Assembly (NCBI GenBank): GCA_028276405.1
Contig: JAPYWJ010000002.1
Coordinates: 1-64,000 of the forward strand
Source of the DNA: Hydrogenobacter sp.
GTDB taxonomy: Bacteria; Aquificota; Aquificia; Aquificales; Aquificaceae
Reading direction: 5' to 3'
Length of the DNA stretch: 64,000 nt
Numbering within the stretch: the stretch's first letter is position 1; each line of letters begins with the position of its first letter. The notes beneath the pieces are model-generated. The model made no database searches and was not told the origin of the DNA. It saw only the letters and a program-made list of their open reading frames with translations. Positions 33,434-43,914 of this stretch are shown here, piece by piece. The position numbers and the translations under genes were made by a program.

Positions 33434-35991
33434 TTGACTACCTCTCCAAGCTTCTCTTCTGCTTTACTTACCACAAGCATGGTCTTTAAGACAGAGTCTG
33501 GGTTTAAGGATATGCTGTCTATACCTTCTTCTACTAAGAAGACTGCAAACTCTGGGAAATCTGATGGTCCTTGCCCGCATATGCCAACTTTTCTTCCTTT
33601 TTCTTTTGCTACCTTGATGAGCTGTGATATGAGTCTCTTTACAGCTTCATTGCGCTCATCGTACAGGTGCGCTACTAAGGCTGAGTCTCTGTCCAAACCT
33701 AAGGTAAGTTGGGTAAGGTCGTTAGAACCTATGGAAAAACCATCAAAGATCTCTGCAAACTTATCCGCAAGAAGCACATTGCTGGGAAGTTCCGCCATTA
33801 CATAAACTTCTAAGCCGTTGTCCCCTTTCTTAAGATTGAACTCTTCCATGACTTTGAGTACCCTCTGTCCCTCCTCTGGTGTTCTGCAGAAAGGAACCAT
33901 GACCTTAGTGTTAGTAAGTCCCATCTTGTTGCGCACTCTTAGGATGGCTTGACACTCAAGCCCAAAGGCTGGCTTGTAAGTGTCTGAGTAATAACGAGAT
34001 GCACCTCTCCATCCGAGCATGGGGTTCTCTTCTTCGGGTTCAAAAAGCTCCCCACCTATGAGTCCCCTGTACTCGTTAGACTTAAAGTCAGAAAATCTCA
34101 CTATCACAGGATTGGGATAAAAGGCTGCGGATATCTTGGCAATTCCATACGAAAGCTTTTTTACAAAATACTGGGCTTTGTCTTCATATCCAAAGGTAAG
34201 GTTTTCTATGTCTTCTATGATTCTCCTTAGTGGTATGGCTTTTTTGTCTCTACCTTTGACTAACTTTTCCGCAAGCTCCCCTCTGGCGTTATTCTGAATA
34301 ACTGACATGAGGCAGTATCCTTTTTCGTCTAAGAGCCCTTCCTTCTCAAGCTTTAAATACAGTTCTTTTAATTCTTCGTAATGGATAAGAGCTAATGGGT
34401 GTATCTTTATGTAGTTGGCTATTATGAACTCTTCTCTGGCAAGACCAACACCATCGTTGGGTATAAAGGAGTACTTGAAGGCAGACTCTGGGTTTCCCAC
34501 ATTCATCATGATCTTTGTCTTGGGTCTTGGTAGGCGCTCAAGGTTTATTTCCTCTACCTCAAAGGGTATACCGCCATCGTACACATATCCTATCTCACCT
34601 TCCGCACAGGATACGGTAACTTCCATACCGCTTCTTAGTATTTCAGTAGCTTTATGAGTACCCACCACCGCAGGTATGCCAAGCTCCCTTGCTACTATGG
34701 CTGCATGGGCTGTTCTGCCTCCTCTGTTGGTGATTATGGCAGATGCTTTTTTCATTATTGGTTCCCAATCTGGGTCCGTGATGTCTGTAACTAACACTTC
34801 ACCCTCTTGGAACTTCCCCGCATCCTTAAGGTCGTATATCACCCTTACCTTACCCACAGCTATTTTATCCCCTACCGCTATGCCGTAAACCAGTCTTCTC
34901 TTCTCCCTTTCTTCTACTGGCTCTACGAATTTATAAACTTTGAGCACTCTCTCTTCCCTTCTTGAATGTACCGTTTCTGGTCTTGCCTGAACCACAAAAA
35001 GCTCGTTTAGAATACCATCCTTTGCCCACTCTATGTCCATAGGTGTCCATCTTCCGTTCTTCTTTGAATAGTGTTCTTCTATGAGTATTCCCCACTTGGC
35101 AAGCTTTAGGATCTCCTCATCTGTTAGGGCAAACTGCTTCTGTTCTGATATGGGTACATTGACTATTTTTGTTCTCTCTCCTCCTACACCATAGACCATT
35201 TTTCTGTCTTTGCGCCCAAGCTTTTTCTCTATTATTGCTGAGTAACCTGCTTGAAGTGTGGGTTTAAAAACCATGTATTCGTCAGGTGTTATAGCTCCTT
35301 GAACCATGAGCTCACCAAGTCCGTAAGCGGCGTTTATCACCACCACATTCTTAAAGCCAGACTCCGTGTCAAGGGTAAACATCACCCCCGAGGCTCCCAT
35401 GTCTGACCTTACCATCTTTTGTACGCCCATAGCTAAACCTACCTTGAAGTGGTCAAAACCAAACGACTCCCTGTAAGATATGGCTCTATCGGTGAACAAA
35501 GATGCAAAGCCGTTCTTTATAGCTGTCAAGACATTTTCCGCACCCACTACATTTAGGTAAGTGTCTTGCTGACCCGCAAAGGAAGCGTGAGGTAAATCTT
35601 CTGCAGTAGCAGAAGATCGCACCGCAACATCTACCGCAAAAGAGCCGTATTTTTCTGAAAGCTTAGTGTAGTATTCCTTTATAAGCGCCTCTAACTGTGA
35701 GGGGAACTCTCCACCTCTTACAAGCTCTCGGACTTGATGACCTCTTTTAGCCAAGTCCTCCACATTTTTTGTATCAAGTCCTTTTAGGACTTTCCTTATC
35801 TCCTCTTCCAGCTTGTTATACCTCAAAAACTCGTAATAGGCTTCTGATGTCACTACAAAGCCGTAAGGTATGTTTATCCCTAAAGGGGATAAGTTTCTTA
35901 TCATCTCACCCAAGGATGCGTTTTTACCACCTACTAGGGGCATGTCTTCTATACCTACCTCGTCAAGCCAAACCAAGTAGCGCTGGGCCAT
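33430..35991 (-). CDS. ppsA: phosphoenolpyruvate synthase
   Basis: An 853-residue enzyme converting pyruvate, ATP and water to PEP, AMP and phosphate; after POR it commits fixed carbon to gluconeogenesis. Domains: ATP-grasp (1-350, VGGKNASLGEMI at 20-31), the phosphohistidine swivelling domain with GGRTAHAAIVARELGIPAVVG (near 425-445), and the PEP/pyruvate TIM-barrel (ending SIGSNDLTQLTLGLDRDS and GICGQGPSDFPEF). Length is typical or slightly long. AGGAGGTG precedes the ATG. It sits between glyS and the pil genes. Confidence 0.96.
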   Translation of the reverse strand: MAQRYLVWLDEVGIEDMPLVGGKNASLGEMIRNLSPLGINIPYGFVVTSEAYYEFLRYNKLEEEIRKVLKGLDTKNVEDLAKRGHQVRELVRGGEFPSQLEALIKEYYTKLSEKYGSFAVDVAVRSSATAEDLPHASFAGQQDTYLNVVGAENVLTAIKNGFASLFTDRAISYRESFGFDHFKVGLAMGVQKMVRSDMGASGVMFTLDTESGFKNVVVINAAYGLGELMVQGAITPDEYMVFKPTLQAGYSAIIEKKLGRKDRKMVYGVGGERTKIVNVPISEQKQFALTDEEILKLAKWGILIEEHYSKKNGRWTPMDIEWAKDGILNELFVVQARPETVHSRREERVLKVYKFVEPVEEREKRRLVYGIAVGDKIAVGKVRVIYDLKDAGKFQEGEVLVTDITDPDWEPIMKKASAIITNRGGRTAHAAIVARELGIPAVVGTHKATEILRSGMEVTVSCAEGEIGYVYDGGIPFEVEEINLERLPRPKTKIMMNVGNPESAFKYSFIPNDGVGLAREEFIIANYIKIHPLALIHYEELKELYLKLEKEGLLDEKGYCLMSVIQNNARGELAEKLVKGRDKKAIPLRRIIEDIENLTFGYEDKAQYFVKKLSYGIAKISAAFYPNPVIVRFSDFKSNEYRGLIGGELFEPEEENPMLGWRGASRYYSDTYKPAFGLECQAILRVRNKMGLTNTKVMVPFCRTPEEGQRVLKVMEEFNLKKGDNGLEVYVMAELPSNVLLADKFAEIFDGFSIGSNDLTQLTLGLDRDSALVAHLYDERNEAVKRLISQLIKVAKEKGRKVGICGQGPSDFPEFAVFLVEEGIDSISLNPDSVLKTMLVVSKAEEKLGEVVK

Positions 35992-35993
35992 CT

Positions 35994-37979
35994 TTACACC
36001 TCCTCATATACTAATTTTCCAAAGTCTGCAAATTTATTGAAAAGTTGCTTTACATTTAAAAGTAAAGCCAGTCTGTTTCTTCTTATCTGTTCATCCTTGT
36101 CCATAACGAGCACCTTGTCAAAAAATTGGTCTATGGATTCTTTCAAAGGTTGAAGGTCAAGGATATCTTCTACCTTTAGCCTTTTGAGATTTTCCCAAAG
36201 GTCTTTTTCCTCCCTTTCTCTAAGAGCCATCTCATCCACCATGCTGTCCTCCCAGTCCTTAGGAAGGATCTTTACTACCCTCCTGTATGCGCTTACTACA
36301 TCTTTAAATTTTTGCTCTTCTTTTAAACTGGCAACCCTTTTAGCTACATTTATGCTTTCTAAGGGTTTCAAAGGGTCATGAACTTCAAGCACCGCTCTTG
36401 CAACATCATACCCGTAAGGTTCAAGATAAGCTTCAAGCCTACTTCTCAAAAATTCTTCCAATGTTTCATCTACATTACCGTAAGTCTCTTTTATTAGCTC
36501 TCTCAGATTTAAATCCCATTGGGTGTCTTCAATTATGGAAAACACCCCATGGGCGCATCTTCTAAGACCGTAAGGGTCAGAACTACCCGAAGGGACTTCG
36601 CCTACTCTTATTAAGATTACCAGGTTATCCAATTTGTCCGCAAGAGAAAGCACTTTACCTACCAGTCCAGAAGGCAGAGAGTCAGAGGAGAACCTGGGAA
36701 GGTAGTGCTCGTATATAGCAAGGGCTGTCTCTTGGTCTTCACCCTGAAGAAGGGCATACACATATCCCATGTATCCCTGAAGCTCGTCAAACTCTCTTAC
36801 CATATGGGTAAGAATGTCCGCTTTTGAAAGGTAGCTTGCTCTTTTTAGCTTCTTAAGGGTGTTTTCGTCTAAGTTTAAAGTCTTTCCTATTTTTTCCGTA
36901 AGAGTTATAAGCCTTTGGGTCTTTTCTAACAAACTACCTGCTTTTGGATGAAAGACCACCTGGGATAGTCCCTCTACTAATTCTTCAAGTCTTACCTTCA
37001 GGTCTTCTCTGTAGAAGAAAAGAGCGTCTTCTAACCTTGCCTTTACTACCTTCTCGTAGCCTTTGACTATAAGGCTATCCTTCGGAAGATTCCCACTTAT
37101 GGCTATAAAGTTGGGAAGGAGCTTGTCTTGTTTTTTTACGCAAAAGAATCTTTGGTGATGGGCGAGCACAACCACTATAACCTTTTGAGGAAGTTGAAGG
37201 TACTTTTCGTCAAAAGCACCTACCACTGCGAAGGGAAACTCCACAAGGTTTGCTACCTCTTCGTCAAGTCCCTCTGGATACTCAGCAACACCACCCAAAG
37301 CGTAGCTCTCTTCTTTTAGAAAGCTCAAGATCATATCCAACCTCTCTTTAAAGTCGGGCACTACATAATGTTCTTTGAGTTTCTCTTCGTATTCAGAAGC
37401 GGACCTTAACTCTATCCACCCTTGCGATAAGAACCTGTGTCCCTTTGTCTTCCTTCCTGCCTGAACACTACCAAAGCGCAAGGGAACTACCTGCTCACCG
37501 TAAAGGGCACATATCCATCTTACAGGCCTTGAGAACTTTATGTGGGTTTTGTCCCAACGCATGCTCTTTGGCAACGGTGCAGAAAGGAGGATACTTTCAA
37601 ACTGCTCTGCAAGAAGGTCAAGGGGCTTTTTACCCTCTTGAACTTTCTTTACCGCAACATACTGGGCTGTGCCTTTTTGCAGTGTTATAATGTCTTTTTC
37701 GGATGTTTGGGTTCTCTGAAGAAAGCCCAATAGAGCCTTTGTAGGTTTCTTTTCACTATCGTAAGCTGCACTTAACGGAGGTCCTACGAGTAGTTCTTCG
37801 TGCACGGAACTTGCATTCTCAAAGTTTTTGTAATATAGGGCTATCCTTCTTGGGGTTCCGTAAGTTTTAGCATCTTTTCTTCCAAGGACATGACCCAGAG
37901 CCTCTCTGAGGTGTTCTAAAAGGGGGTTTATTACCTTTGTGGGGAGCTCTTCGGTACCTATTTCTACAAGCAGGTCCAT
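35994..37979 (-). CDS. glyS: glycyl-tRNA synthetase beta subunit
   Basis: A 661-residue beta subunit of the bacterial alpha2beta2 glycyl-tRNA synthetase. The N-terminal LLVEIGTEELPTK (3-15) is diagnostic. The middle carries an HD-like domain and the C-terminal part binds tRNA. The alpha subunit gene glyQ is not in the window. The start is flush with the end of the TPR gene and its stop lies two bases from ppsA. Confidence 0.95.
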   Translation of the reverse strand: MDLLVEIGTEELPTKVINPLLEHLREALGHVLGRKDAKTYGTPRRIALYYKNFENASSVHEELLVGPPLSAAYDSEKKPTKALLGFLQRTQTSEKDIITLQKGTAQYVAVKKVQEGKKPLDLLAEQFESILLSAPLPKSMRWDKTHIKFSRPVRWICALYGEQVVPLRFGSVQAGRKTKGHRFLSQGWIELRSASEYEEKLKEHYVVPDFKERLDMILSFLKEESYALGGVAEYPEGLDEEVANLVEFPFAVVGAFDEKYLQLPQKVIVVVLAHHQRFFCVKKQDKLLPNFIAISGNLPKDSLIVKGYEKVVKARLEDALFFYREDLKVRLEELVEGLSQVVFHPKAGSLLEKTQRLITLTEKIGKTLNLDENTLKKLKRASYLSKADILTHMVREFDELQGYMGYVYALLQGEDQETALAIYEHYLPRFSSDSLPSGLVGKVLSLADKLDNLVILIRVGEVPSGSSDPYGLRRCAHGVFSIIEDTQWDLNLRELIKETYGNVDETLEEFLRSRLEAYLEPYGYDVARAVLEVHDPLKPLESINVAKRVASLKEEQKFKDVVSAYRRVVKILPKDWEDSMVDEMALREREEKDLWENLKRLKVEDILDLQPLKESIDQFFDKVLVMDKDEQIRRNRLALLLNVKQLFNKFADFGKLVYEEV

Positions 37980-38549
37980 TTACCTTTCCTCCATGAGAAG
38001 AGCGCTTGCCAAATTGCCAAAGTAAGTGCCCTTAGCTGACTTTTCCACTTGTGAGTAGACCTCTTTTGCTTGATCCTTCCTTCCCATCTTTTCTAAAACC
38101 AAACCCATAAGGATCTGTGCAGAGTAGTAATTAAAGCTGTTTCTACTTATGCCCTTTAGCAGTTCAAGAGCTTTTTGGTTGTTCCCAGCAAGGTAATAAG
38201 CGTAAGCCAGTCTCTCTTTATATAAGGGCGCAACATCCTCATCTTTGAGTGAGCTTATTATGTCCTGAAGTGTCCGCACCTCATCCACCTTGATGCCTTC
38301 TTCTTTTTCTAAGTAAAGCTCATAGGAAAGCACGAGGGGCTTGTAAGGAGAGTTAACCTTTTGGATTTTTTTTATGAGATCATCTGCCTGCTTGTAGTTT
38401 CCAGATTGTATGGCACGCCTTATCTCGTACTCTTGATAGGAAAGCTCTGAAAGTTTTTTGTCCTTCCACCACTTTAATCCACCCAAACCCCCCACCACAA
38501 CGAACAAAGCTAAAACTAACAGCACTATCCTTACAGGAGAATATCTCAT
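37980..38549 (-). CDS. membrane-anchored TPR protein
   Basis: A 189-residue protein: one N-terminal helix (IVLLVLALFVVVGGLGGLKWW), then helical repeats, with recognisable TPR units near ERLAYAYYLAGNNQKALELL and QILMGLVLEKMGRKDQAKEVY. The layout (single anchor, periplasmic TPR) resembles YfgM-type proteins that work with the Sec machinery or BamB, and secF lies directly upstream. Of two adjacent ATG codons I prefer 38549, eight bases after TATAAT (38558-38563). Confidence 0.7.
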   Translation of the reverse strand: MRYSPVRIVLLVLALFVVVGGLGGLKWWKDKKLSELSYQEYEIRRAIQSGNYKQADDLIKKIQKVNSPYKPLVLSYELYLEKEEGIKVDEVRTLQDIISSLKDEDVAPLYKERLAYAYYLAGNNQKALELLKGISRNSFNYYSAQILMGLVLEKMGRKDQAKEVYSQVEKSAKGTYFGNLASALLMEER

Positions 38550-38570
38550 CATAAAACATTATAGCAAAAG

Positions 38571-39437
38571 CTACGCTCTCTGAAGGCCTGCATTAAAAAT
38601 CCTCTCCTTTATATCTAACATAAGAGCGCTTGCAACGAATATGGAAGATAAAGTACCAACGGCTATACCTACCACAAAGGCAAACATAATGTCGGAGAGA
38701 GCAGGTCCTCCCAGTAAGAACAGAGTAAAGGCAACCACAAAGACCGTCAAAGATGTCATGAGAGTTCTTGACAAAGTCTGATTTATAGACAAGTTTATCA
38801 CCTGCTTTAGGTTTGTAGCCTTTCTTATCCTGAGGTTTTCCCTTATCCTGTCAAATACCACCACCGTGTCTGACACAGAATAACCCGCCACTATAAGAAA
38901 GGAAGCTACCACATCAAGGTTTATCTCCTTCTGCGTAAGAGAATACGCACCTAAAACCACTAACACATCGTGAACGAGGGCTACTATACCACTAAAAGAC
39001 CATATGGGCTCAAACCTGTAGCCTAAGTAAAGTAGTATCCCGCCTATGGCAACCAAGAGAGACCATAGGGCTTTCCTTCTTAGTTCGTCGCTTATCACCC
39101 CACCTATACTTTGCATGCTAATGAGTTGAGCGTTTCCAAGTTTTTTCAAAACAGAAATGGCTTTCTCTTTTGGTTCTCCCACCTTGAGCTTTACCAGCAG
39201 AGTCCCAGAAGCGGTATCCTGAACCTGTACAGAACTCAGACCAACATCTATTAGGCTACTTCTTATCTTAGCTATGTCTATCTTTGGTGAGTATTTCACT
39301 TCTATGACTGTCCCTCCTGTAAAATCAAGCCCTAAGTTCAAACCGTTCCAATATAGAGAAAACAAGCTAACAAAAACAAGAATTACGGAAATGACATAGG
39401 CATACGGCCTGATACCCATAAAATCAATCTGTTTCAT
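38571..39437 (-). CDS. secF: protein translocase subunit SecF
   Basis: A 288-residue membrane protein that, with SecD, uses the proton gradient to help complete protein export. Six helices; the first is followed by GLDFTGGTVIEV (36-47), the SecF signature, and a small periplasmic domain. Later SVSDTVVVFDRIREN (about 188-202) is the conserved transmembrane 4/5 region. secD is not in the window. TAAAAT at 39444-39449 ends six bases before the ATG; no Shine-Dalgarno sequence. Confidence 0.94.
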   Translation of the reverse strand: MKQIDFMGIRPYAYVISVILVFVSLFSLYWNGLNLGLDFTGGTVIEVKYSPKIDIAKIRSSLIDVGLSSVQVQDTASGTLLVKLKVGEPKEKAISVLKKLGNAQLISMQSIGGVISDELRRKALWSLLVAIGGILLYLGYRFEPIWSFSGIVALVHDVLVVLGAYSLTQKEINLDVVASFLIVAGYSVSDTVVVFDRIRENLRIRKATNLKQVINLSINQTLSRTLMTSLTVFVVAFTLFLLGGPALSDIMFAFVVGIAVGTLSSIFVASALMLDIKERIFNAGLQRA

Positions 39438-39446
39438 ACCAAAATT

Positions 39447-40112
39447 TTACAGCATTTCAACGCTTTTTACGAACTTATCTTTTATGAGCATCTCCATGAG
39501 TGTGTCTTTCTCTCTTTCGTTAAGTTCGCTCTGCAGAGTTATTTCAAATCCTTCTTTTAGCTTTGATACTCTACGCACCTCAAAGTTTCTCAAGAAACCT
39601 CTTAAATAATTTACAGGGTCCTCTACACCTTCAACGGTTAACGCTATTATATAACTTGTACCCATCCTTATGAACTCCTTTTCTATCCTGCTCATGGTAG
39701 AAAGGGTAAGAAGTAATAACAAAAGAGCAAAAAGAGACATAGTATACATACCCATACCTATGGAAAGTCCTATGCCCGCCGTAGTCCAAAGACTGGCAGC
39801 AGTAGTGAGCCCTTTTATGGATACACCTAACCTTATTATAGCGCCTGCACCCAAAAAGCCTATGCCTGTTATTACCTGTGATGCTATTCTGGATGGATCG
39901 GCTGACATCCCTTGAGCATAAGCGTAAACCGTGTGAATGGAGAGCAGGCTCATAAGAGCAGAACCAAGAGCTAAAACTGAATGAGTTCTAAAGCCCGCAG
40001 GCTGTCTTCTCTTTTCTCTCTCCAAGCCTATCAGAGCACCCGCAAGAAAAGCCAATGTTATCCTTAAAAAACCTTCCCACATGGAGAAAGGAAGATGTTC
40101 AGAAAAGCTCAT
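39447..40112 (-). CDS. MgtC/SapB family membrane protein
   Basis: A 221-residue protein: four or five helices in the first 145 residues with the family motif LIGLEREKRRQPAGFRTHSVLALGSAL (23-49, landmarks Glu27, Arg28, His43), and a C-terminal soluble ACT-like domain (about 150-221). MgtC proteins are linked to survival at low Mg2+ and to modulation of ATP synthase or transport; the role in an autotroph is unknown. Overlaps the ABC ATPase gene by four bases. Confidence 0.85.
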   Translation of the reverse strand: MSFSEHLPFSMWEGFLRITLAFLAGALIGLEREKRRQPAGFRTHSVLALGSALMSLLSIHTVYAYAQGMSADPSRIASQVITGIGFLGAGAIIRLGVSIKGLTTAASLWTTAGIGLSIGMGMYTMSLFALLLLLLTLSTMSRIEKEFIRMGTSYIIALTVEGVEDPVNYLRGFLRNFEVRRVSKLKEGFEITLQSELNEREKDTLMEMLIKDKFVKSVEML

Positions 40113-40876
40113 AACATCATTTTAGGCTCAGGTAGTGCTTTTGTAAAGGCATACTCTTCCATAACTTCATGGGGTCTTCCTATCTTATGCACTGTGTGGT
40201 TTTCTATCCACATGACCCTGTCACATACCTTCTTTATGTCTTCTGCAGAATGAGACACGAATATGGTGGTAACACCTCTCTGCTTAAATTCTTCCATCTT
40301 TTTTAAACACTTCTTTTGAAAGCTCAGATCCCCAACCGCTAACACTTCGTCTATTAGGAGTATGTCTGGGTCTAAGTGTGCCACTACTGAAAAGGCAAGC
40401 CTTGCAACCATACCTGACGAGTAAGTCCTCAAAGGCTGGTCTATAAAATCCCAAAGCTCGGAAAATTCTATTATGCTGTCCATCTTCTTCATAACCTCTC
40501 TTCTTGTCATGCCCATAAGAACCCCATTGAGAACTATATTTTCCCTACCTGTAAGCTCTTTGTGAAATCCAGCACCAAGCTCTAAAAGAGGACTTACCCT
40601 ACCTCTTACTATAACCCTTCCTTTTGTAGGCTTTAGAACTCCTGCTATTAAGCCAAGTATGGTGCTTTTGCCTGCGCCGTTTTTACCTACTATACCAAAG
40701 GTCTCACCCCTGTAAACTTCAAAAGATACATCTCTAAGGGCTTCAAAGCTCTTGCTTTTTAGCTCCTTTAAAGAAGAAGGTAGTGTAAAGATAAACTTTT
40801 TTAATCCTGCGGTTATGTGGGTATAGAAAGGATAAGACTTGCTTACCTTGTCAAAGATAACCGCCGCTTGACTCAT
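40109..40876 (-). CDS. ABC transporter ATPase for polysaccharide export (Wzt/TagH-like)
   Basis: A 255-residue nucleotide-binding protein. Walker A GKNGAGKST (about 67-75), the signature YSSGMVARLAFSV (about 157-169) and Walker B ILLIDEVLAVGD (about 178-189) are intact. The VSKSYPFY opening and the FEALRDVSFEV line are typical of O-antigen or teichoic-acid exporters. It lacks the extra C-terminal carbohydrate-binding domain of long Wzt proteins, so it should act like KpsT/TagH. The start is ATG at 40876 in a TGATG junction with the permease. Confidence 0.88.
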   Translation of the reverse strand: MSQAAVIFDKVSKSYPFYTHITAGLKKFIFTLPSSLKELKSKSFEALRDVSFEVYRGETFGIVGKNGAGKSTILGLIAGVLKPTKGRVIVRGRVSPLLELGAGFHKELTGRENIVLNGVLMGMTRREVMKKMDSIIEFSELWDFIDQPLRTYSSGMVARLAFSVVAHLDPDILLIDEVLAVGDLSFQKKCLKKMEEFKQRGVTTIFVSHSAEDIKKVCDRVMWIENHTVHKIGRPHEVMEEYAFTKALPEPKMML

Positions 40877-41631
40877 CAGAGAACCTCTGCAAACCTCCAA
40901 GATAGCTTCCTAAAAAGGCTATAGCCTGCAAGAAAGATGGTCAGAGAGTACAAAAATCCAAAAAGTAGGAGGTTAGGCTCAAAGGACTGTCCCAAAAACA
41001 GTCTTCTCCAGCAGATGATCAGAGGAGCCATGGGATTAAGGTAAAGTATGTATTTGTAATTTTCCGGAAGCATGTCTTCGCCATAAACCACGGGAGTCAT
41101 GTAAAAAAGAAGTGTGAGAAAAATGCTCACAAGCCTGTCAAGATCGCGAAAAAAGAGATGTAAAGATGAAACCGCAAGAGATATGCCGTAACTAAGCAGG
41201 AATTGGGGTACAAATACTAAAACTAAACCCAAAGGTAACCACCAACTTGGACTTCTGCCGTAAATGTATACAAAAATAAGTATCACGGGCACAGATAAAA
41301 GAAAATGCATGGAGTGGTTTATCACACAAGACAGGGGTATGAGCTCTCTTGGAAAGTTGAGCTTTTTTATGAGGGAAGCATTATCCATAAGTACAAAGAG
41401 AGAGGAGCTTACTGAGTTAGAAAACCACTGCCATGGAAACAGGGCTGTTATGAGAAAGAGGGGATAATCTTCTATTTTTACTTTCATAAAAACCTTGAAG
41501 GCCATGTAGAACATCAAAGCGAAAGCTAAAGGATGCATAATGGACCAGAAATACCCAAAAACACTGTTTTTGTACCTTACCTTTATTTCCTTCTGGGTCA
41601 ATACATAAACCAAGTCAAAAAAATACCGCAT
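40876..41631 (-). CDS. ABC-2 permease for polysaccharide export (Wzm-like)
   Basis: A 251-residue membrane protein of the ABC-2 type with about six helices. The N-terminal [24 protein letters not shown] (about 12-35) is the cytoplasmic interface typical of TagG/Wzm/KpsM. With the ATPase that follows it should export a lipid-linked glycan. It faces queF across 20 bases; TATAAT on the minus strand lies ten bases before the ATG. Confidence 0.88.
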   Translation of the reverse strand: MRYFFDLVYVLTQKEIKVRYKNSVFGYFWSIMHPLAFALMFYMAFKVFMKVKIEDYPLFLITALFPWQWFSNSVSSSLFVLMDNASLIKKLNFPRELIPLSCVINHSMHFLLSVPVILIFVYIYGRSPSWWLPLGLVLVFVPQFLLSYGISLAVSSLHLFFRDLDRLVSIFLTLLFYMTPVVYGEDMLPENYKYILYLNPMAPLIICWRRLFLGQSFEPNLLLFGFLYSLTIFLAGYSLFRKLSWRFAEVL

Positions 41632-41651
41632 TTTGTTGTAAATTATACATT

Positions 41652-42032
41652 ATGGAGAAGAAGTACGGAGAGCTCGCAATAGAGTCTGCCCATTTGGAAC
41701 CTTGGGAAAACCCAAGCCCTGAAAGGGATTATCTCATAGAGATCACTTTTCCTGAGTTTTCCTGTCTTTGTCCTCGCTCTGGATATCCCGATTACGCTAC
41801 AATAAAGATACGCTACATTCCAGACAGGTATATAATAGAGCTAAGATCTCTAAAGCTTTGGCTTAACAAGTTCAGAAATAGATACATATCTCACGAACAA
41901 GCTACCAACGAGATATACGCAGCGCTTTATGAGACACTAAAGCCGCGCTTCCTTGAGGTTATAGGCGATTTCAACCCAAGAGGTAATGTGCATACAGTAA
42001 TAACAGTCAGGAGCGACGGTCGTTATCTTTAA
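41652..42032 (+). CDS. queF: NADPH-dependent preQ0 reductase QueF
   Basis: A 126-residue tunnelling-fold enzyme reducing preQ0 to preQ1 in queuosine synthesis. The reactive Cys40 in [14 protein letters not shown] (36-49) and Asp47 align with the QueF active site; ELRSLKLW (63-70) is the QueF motif and SHE (80-82) supplies His/Glu. It is the short unimodular form. It converges on and overlaps the TgpA-like gene by 26 bases. Confidence 0.94.
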   Translation: MEKKYGELAIESAHLEPWENPSPERDYLIEITFPEFSCLCPRSGYPDYATIKIRYIPDRYIIELRSLKLWLNKFRNRYISHEQATNEIYAALYETLKPRFLEVIGDFNPRGNVHTVITVRSDGRYL

Positions 42033-43914
42033 GGAGTTTTTTCATGGTCTTTATAGATTCGTATCCTGTGAGCACTTCGTCTCTGTATACCTTGTAAGGA
42101 GAGAACCTGTGCCTTTGATAAAGCCTTACTATGTACTCAGCGTAAGGAAATACTTCTGAGCCTTTGAGGTTTTTAAGCAACTCTTCTGGTAGCACAGTGC
42201 TTGGCATTTTTAAGAGTTTGAGCATATTTCTGTAGAGGTTCTCCGGCGTCTTTCTGCTACTTTTATAGAACTTTATAAGTAGGTATACCACAGAGGATAT
42301 TAAAAGAAACTCAAAAATTCCCAGAATAGGTTTTCTCAAGCTGTGCGTTTTTATGCCAAACCTCATTCCTCTTTGTATCTTTTCAAAGAGGGAAAACTGC
42401 TTTTCTGAAGAAAAACCCACCACATTTGAGTACCAAAAACTCAGCACCGCATCCCTCATAAGTGAAAGCTTAGATATTTCCTCTAGATTAGGTGAGGTGT
42501 AAGGTGGTGTAGTGTCTACTCTTACCCAGCGACCCTTTAAATAAGCCTCAACCCATACATGAGCCATTGAGTTAGTGATCACATAATAGTTCCCGTAATC
42601 GTTCCATACACCCCCCTTAAACCCACCTACTACCCTTGCAGGAATGCCCATAAGCCTAAGGAGTATGGCGGTAGCGCTGGCGTAATACTCACAGTTCCCT
42701 TTTTTTGAAACAAAGAGAAAGTATTCAAGAGGATCTCCACTGTACCTGCCAAGTTCAAGAGAGTATTTAAAGCCCTTTGAAAAGAATCTTTCTAAGTTTT
42801 TGAGCATGTCTTCTTGGTCCTTTGCTCCCTTAGAGAGCTCATGAGCAAGTTCTACAATGCTTTTAGACACACCTTTGGGTACTTGTGTATAATCCTGCGG
42901 GTCTTCGTACAGGGGTGGCGTGTCAGAAGATACAGCAGTGTACCTTATAGGTCTGGTTATCTCTTTTGAAAACCCAAAAACTCCTCCCGAGAGCATAGAG
43001 ACTTTCCCCGCAAGACCCTCCAAGTTTTGTACATTCACAGGATAATCAAGAGCGGGCAGATATTTCTCAAAAGTAGGTTCAAGCATAACCGTGTAATAAG
43101 TAAGCTTACCTTTATAAGATAAAACAGGGATCTCTTGCTTTTTTGTGCTTATCCATTCGTTTCCCACATAGGTGTCAAAGACGGAAACTCTCCAATACAT
43201 ATTCTTAAGTCCCTTAGAAAGACCATACACTCTGAAGGCTACAGTGTTATCTTGCTGTATCTGTCCCACCTTACCTAAAACCACACTGTCCGCTATGCCA
43301 GTCTTTAATCCAGAGTTTGCTTTTCCAAATACATCAAAAAGGGGTGTCTGAGTTCTCGGAAGCAAAAAGAAGAAGGGTACCGTGAGAAAGCTTACCACAA
43401 GGAAAAAAAACACAGATACCAGAGCATAGCTTTTGACTATGTTTTTACTAACCACCCTATCACCCACACTCTTGTAGAGGTTTATGAAAACTAAAGAAGA
43501 AACACCGAGGGCTATTTCAAGCAAAAGCAAAAGAGCAAAACTTATGCTCAGATTATAAACAGTGGATATGGACACGGAGAAAAGACTAAGAAGCAATATC
43601 TGATACATGTCTCTAGGTTTTTTTTCTTCAAGACTCTTTATAGCAAGCAGTAATAATACAGTGTTGGCAAAGGGTTTAATAAGGTCATCCCAACTTATAA
43701 AGGATAGGAAGTATCCAGACAGGATCAGCGCAAAAGTGTTAAGGATCCATCTTTTTATGGGGTAGTGTTTTTTAACATCTGCATACATGCCTACAGCATA
43801 CAAAAGAAGGAAAATAGCAAAGAAAAGATCCTGAGCAATACCGTAAAGTGATAAAACACCTATCAAAGCACACAAGTGTACCAAAGAAAGTGTTATATAC
43901 CTAAGGCTTGCCAT
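42007..43914 (-). CDS. TgpA-type membrane transglutaminase-like protein
   Basis: A 635-residue protein. Six or so helices in the first 200 residues (DUF3488-like), a periplasmic region with a transglutaminase core ([26 protein letters not shown], catalytic Cys near 407; AHVWVEAY, His; RVDTTPP, Asp), one further helix near 545-565 and a C-terminal cytoplasmic DUF4129-like part. In Pseudomonas aeruginosa TgpA is essential, with its substrate unclear. It overlaps the HD-hydrolase gene by 14 bases. Confidence 0.87.
   Translation of the reverse strand: MASLRYITLSLVHLCALIGVLSLYGIAQDLFFAIFLLLYAVGMYADVKKHYPIKRWILNTFALILSGYFLSFISWDDLIKPFANTVLLLLAIKSLEEKKPRDMYQILLLSLFSVSISTVYNLSISFALLLLLEIALGVSSLVFINLYKSVGDRVVSKNIVKSYALVSVFFFLVVSFLTVPFFFLLPRTQTPLFDVFGKANSGLKTGIADSVVLGKVGQIQQDNTVAFRVYGLSKGLKNMYWRVSVFDTYVGNEWISTKKQEIPVLSYKGKLTYYTVMLEPTFEKYLPALDYPVNVQNLEGLAGKVSMLSGGVFGFSKEITRPIRYTAVSSDTPPLYEDPQDYTQVPKGVSKSIVELAHELSKGAKDQEDMLKNLERFFSKGFKYSLELGRYSGDPLEYFLFVSKKGNCEYYASATAILLRLMGIPARVVGGFKGGVWNDYGNYYVITNSMAHVWVEAYLKGRWVRVDTTPPYTSPNLEEISKLSLMRDAVLSFWYSNVVGFSSEKQFSLFEKIQRGMRFGIKTHSLRKPILGIFEFLLISSVVYLLIKFYKSSRKTPENLYRNMLKLLKMPSTVLPEELLKNLKGSEVFPYAEYIVRLYQRHRFSPYKVYRDEVLTGYESIKTMKKLLKDNDRRS

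Noticed and set aside
33434-33805. 123-codon frame antisense to ppsA (and similar Ser/Thr/Pro-rich frames opposite porG, porA and rseP)
   Set aside because: These arise from codon bias of well-supported genes on the other strand and show no motif or start signal.
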